Origin: Methylocystaceae bacterium
GTDB lineage: Bacteria; Pseudomonadota; Alphaproteobacteria; Rhizobiales; Beijerinckiaceae
DNA: 15,887 nt
Assembly: GCA_003152255.1 (NCBI GenBank)
Contig: PLZT01000687.1
Location: forward strand, 489 to 16,375
Reading direction: 5' to 3'
Part shown: positions 14,176 to 15,887 of the stretch, piece by piece
Position numbering within the stretch: the first letter of the stretch is position 1
Layout of the letters: each line of letters opens with the position of its first letter
The notes under the pieces: model-generated
Told to the model about the DNA's origin: nothing
Database searches by the model: none
The model's input: only the letters and a program-made list of their open reading frames with translations
Translations under genes and position numbers: made by a program

Positions 14176-14511
14176 AGGGTGATAAAATTTTGCAAGCGAG
14201 CAGGCGCTGAAACTTTTGCTCTTCCGGTGTGATCCTCTTTTCCAATTGCGTTTGAGCAATTATCAAGAATTTTGGCATGCATAAATCAAGAATTGTGCTC
14301 ATCGTTTTTTGAGCCGAAAAATCGGCTGGTTTTGAGAATCCAGCCTGAAATGGTCGCTTCTCAAAACGAGGCTTTTTAGCGCTTCCGGCTATTTGACGAC
14401 TGCGACAGTCCGAGGCAATGTATACGGCAATCCCATTGGGGTGCTTTTCGCGAATGGCTGGCTCGCTAAGCTTGGCTCAGCAGCAAGAAGATTCTGAACG
14501 GGGTTGAGGAG
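14161..14511. other. 351-base intergenic region with nested inverted repeats
   Basis: No gene is seen. It holds the padR upstream region, a 10-base direct repeat ATCAAGAATT (14262-14271 and 14285-14294), and three overlapping dyads: AGCCGA/TCGGCT (14312-14317/14322-14327), GGCTGG/CCAGCC (14324-14329/14340-14345) and GTTTTGAGAA/TTCTCAAAAC (14329-14338/14358-14367). The rest, 14368-14505, shows nothing recognisable. It may contain a remnant of a mobile element end or recombinase site, or an RNA leader. Confidence 0.5.
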
Positions 14512-15111
14512 ATGACTGAACAGGGGACGGCCAATGCGAAAACTGATGAACAACGTAAGTTAAACATCGATGTAGAACTTCAGATAATGGAGGAAAGGAG
14601 AAGGTTTATCTCCAGAATTCTTTCTATGGTGTCGGTTTCCATTGCATTCGGTACAGTAGGTTTCGCCGTTTTTGGTTTTTATAGAGCGGGTGTCGAACGG
14701 CTCGGAGCTGACAACAGTAGGTCTATGGCAGAGATAAATTTGCAGATCACAAAGAAAATCGTGGCACTAGAAGATGAAATATCTCACACCAACGATAGTT
14801 TGAAAGAGTTTACTAAAATACCCGAAGAGAACAAGGTTGCGGTGAAACTTCAACAAATTGAAAAAAGCATCACAGAAATTCAGAGTCGTGAAGCGAACTT
14901 AGAAAAGGCGATACTTGCTAATCCGCAAAAGGCTCTAGAAATACCACTACTACAGCGAGACATAGAGAATTTAAGAACAACACAGCAGAGTAATATTCAG
15001 ACAATCAAAGATGGCGTCGATAGAATTTATGATCTTGCAAAATGGCTTCTTGGGGCAATGGCAGTCAGCATCATTACACTCGGGATAGGGAACTTCCTCA
15101 AGGAAAAATAG
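14512..15111 (+). CDS. Hypothetical membrane protein: two membrane helices around a coiled-coil domain (199 aa)
   Basis: Not recognised. A charged N-terminus (RKLNIDVELQIMEERRRFISR) leads into a membrane helix at about 37-58 (SMVSVSIAFGTVGFAVFGFY). Residues 72-165 are strongly coiled-coil-like, rich in Glu, Lys, Gln and Ile (ALEDEISHTNDSLKEF, VKLQQIEKSITEIQSREANL). A second helix is at about 177-194 (KWLLGAMAVSIITLGIG), then KEK. By the positive-inside rule both ends face the cytoplasm and the coiled coil lies in the periplasm. The gene is clearly more AT-rich than the attEFGH or island genes and uses AT-ending codons, a sign of recent transfer. GAGGAG directly abuts the ATG without spacing, so the true start may be Met26. 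Function unknown; a membrane defence effector is one possibility but nothing proves it. Confidence 0.7.
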   Translation: MTEQGTANAKTDEQRKLNIDVELQIMEERRRFISRILSMVSVSIAFGTVGFAVFGFYRAGVERLGADNSRSMAEINLQITKKIVALEDEISHTNDSLKEFTKIPEENKVAVKLQQIEKSITEIQSREANLEKAILANPQKALEIPLLQRDIENLRTTQQSNIQTIKDGVDRIYDLAKWLLGAMAVSIITLGIGNFLKEK

Positions 15112-15219
15112 GTCCGTGCAAAACTCAATATTTATGCTCAAACACCAGCTCTTTGATTCAAAACCCCTTTCCGTGTGCAAAAATGACGTGCGCTAAGTGA
15201 GGCATGATTTGCGGCTTTG

Positions 15220-15254
15220 CGGCCCGAGCGCGGATGTAGCGAGGGGCCGTTTTT
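15220..15254 (+). terminator. Candidate rho-independent terminator
   Basis: CGGCCC (15220-15225) pairs with GGGCCG (15244-15249), with an inner CGC/GCG pairing, and is followed by TTTTT (15250-15254). It lies 109 bases after the AT-rich membrane gene and would end its transcript. The right arm overlaps GAGGGGC (15241-15247), which can pair instead with GCCCCTC (15284-15290). Confidence 0.5.
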
Positions 15255-15299
15255 GCGTTCATCCCCTTCGGGCGTGAAGCGTCGCCCCTCAGCTTTAAG

Positions 15300-15785
15300 C
15301 TATTTCGCCGGCGCTACGTTTAGACGAGGATCATTCCTTGGGTCGACGTAATCGATGTCCCAAGGCCCTGTCGCATTGATCTGAACTACCGACTCTTCGT
15401 CGACGAAGACGTAATGGACGACGCCGGGCGGCATCGACGAGAAGCTGCCGGCCGGCAAGGATTCGACGGTGGCGCGATCCGCCGCCGGCCCCATGCCTAA
15501 GCTGAACTTGCCCGAGATGACGGTGATGACCTCGGGTTTGGAATGCGTATGCGGAGGGATGCGATAGCCTTTCGGCGCTTTGATCCGAAGCGCGAACATG
15601 CCCTCCTTCGCCGGGTCGCCATATAGCACCGCAGCTTCTGCTCCTGCTGGCAAGGAGGGGGGTACCGGTCCCCATTTGATGTCCTGCGGCAGGAAAACCT
15701 TGTGCGTGTCTATCATTTCGGCCACAGCCGCCGAGCCAAAAGCGATAGCGACGCCGGCAATGAGAGCAAATAATGTGCGTTTCAT
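15300..15785 (-). CDS. Secreted cupin-domain protein
   Basis: A 161-residue protein with a signal peptide (MKRTLFALIAGVAIAFGSAAVA, cleavage expected near residue 22). One cupin domain follows. Motif 1 is G73-YRIPP-H79-x-H81-x3-E85-x6-G92 and motif 2 has G113-x6-PPG-VV-H124. His79, His81, Glu85 and His124 would bind a metal ion, so a periplasmic metal-dependent small cupin (a dioxygenase, isomerase or sensor) is likely; the substrate cannot be told. The start at 15785 is chosen because AGGAGG lies a few bases upstream and because it gives a proper signal peptide; an in-frame ATG at 15818 would add 11 polar residues before it. Composition is like the left chromosomal genes, so it probably lies outside the mobile DNA. 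Confidence 0.88.
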   Translation of the reverse strand: MKRTLFALIAGVAIAFGSAAVAEMIDTHKVFLPQDIKWGPVPPSLPAGAEAAVLYGDPAKEGMFALRIKAPKGYRIPPHTHSKPEVITVISGKFSLGMGPAADRATVESLPAGSFSSMPPGVVHYVFVDEESVVQINATGPWDIDYVDPRNDPRLNVAPAK

Positions 15786-15887
15786 GAGGTCCTCCTGTGA
15801 AGCAGTCTGATGGAGCAAGAATGTCTTTCTGGCGCGGGTTCTTCGGCCGAACCAAACTTGACTTGCCCCAAAGCGCCGGACCGCTTC

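Noticed and set aside
13776..14208. Repeat GCGAGCAGGCGC at 13776 and 14197 as possible attR core
   Set aside because: It matches the left junction only in GCGAGCA, one copy is inside a gene, and no RecQ sequence follows either copy.
5209..15299. tRNA or tmRNA gene as integrase target
   Set aside because: No cloverleaf or T-loop-like sequence was found near the integrase or on the right side; the junction is in a helicase reading frame instead.

Overview
The window is GC-rich (most genes have strongly GC-biased third positions), with tight GTGA/ATGA overlaps and several GTG/TTG starts. Family content (attEFGH-like transporter operon, Arc-type regulators, LPEQERERFAEEWRS-type protein) suggests an alphaproteobacterium, probably Hyphomicrobiales. 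That is an inference from style and protein families, not a species identification.

Left chromosomal part (1-5208). A three-gene operon encodes an ABC ATPase (5' end outside the window), an 814-residue FtsX-type permease and an exported AttH/CrtC-like lipocalin-fold protein. A cytosolic trypsin-like protease runs convergently to it. Divergent from the protease is a recQ-type helicase gene that is cut after residue 79, in the middle of helicase motif Ia.

Mobile island (about 5209 to at least 12978). The recQ reading frame breaks at about 5209 and runs 58 codons into foreign DNA, where it overlaps the start of a complete P4-type tyrosine integrase. Then follow an intergenic region with CCGGTRAAA iteron-like repeats, two divergent Arc-type regulators around a palindromic operator (TGCGTCATGACGCA), three small unknown genes or regulators including an excisionase-like winged-helix protein, a hairpin, a tightly coupled pair ending in an 844-residue primase-helicase, and a group of small genes that includes a protein resembling a phage terminase small subunit. 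No large terminase, capsid, tail, conjugation or lysis gene is visible. Integrase, divergent repressor pair, AlpA-like protein, primase and lone TerS-like gene in about 8 kb is the layout of a phage-inducible chromosomal island (phage satellite). This is the most interesting reading of the window, but it remains an inference.

Right mosaic part (about 12979-15299). A PadR-type regulator lies in an operon with a membrane protein whose C-terminal half is a divergent, truncated bacterial sugar (phosphoglycosyl) transferase. A PadR-like operator covers the regulator's start codon. A 351-base gap with nested inverted repeats follows, then an AT-richer membrane/coiled-coil gene. The remainder of recQ is not found, so the true right end of the insertion is either outside the window or has been lost.

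The window ends with a secreted cupin on the minus strand (15300-15785), which looks like normal chromosomal DNA.
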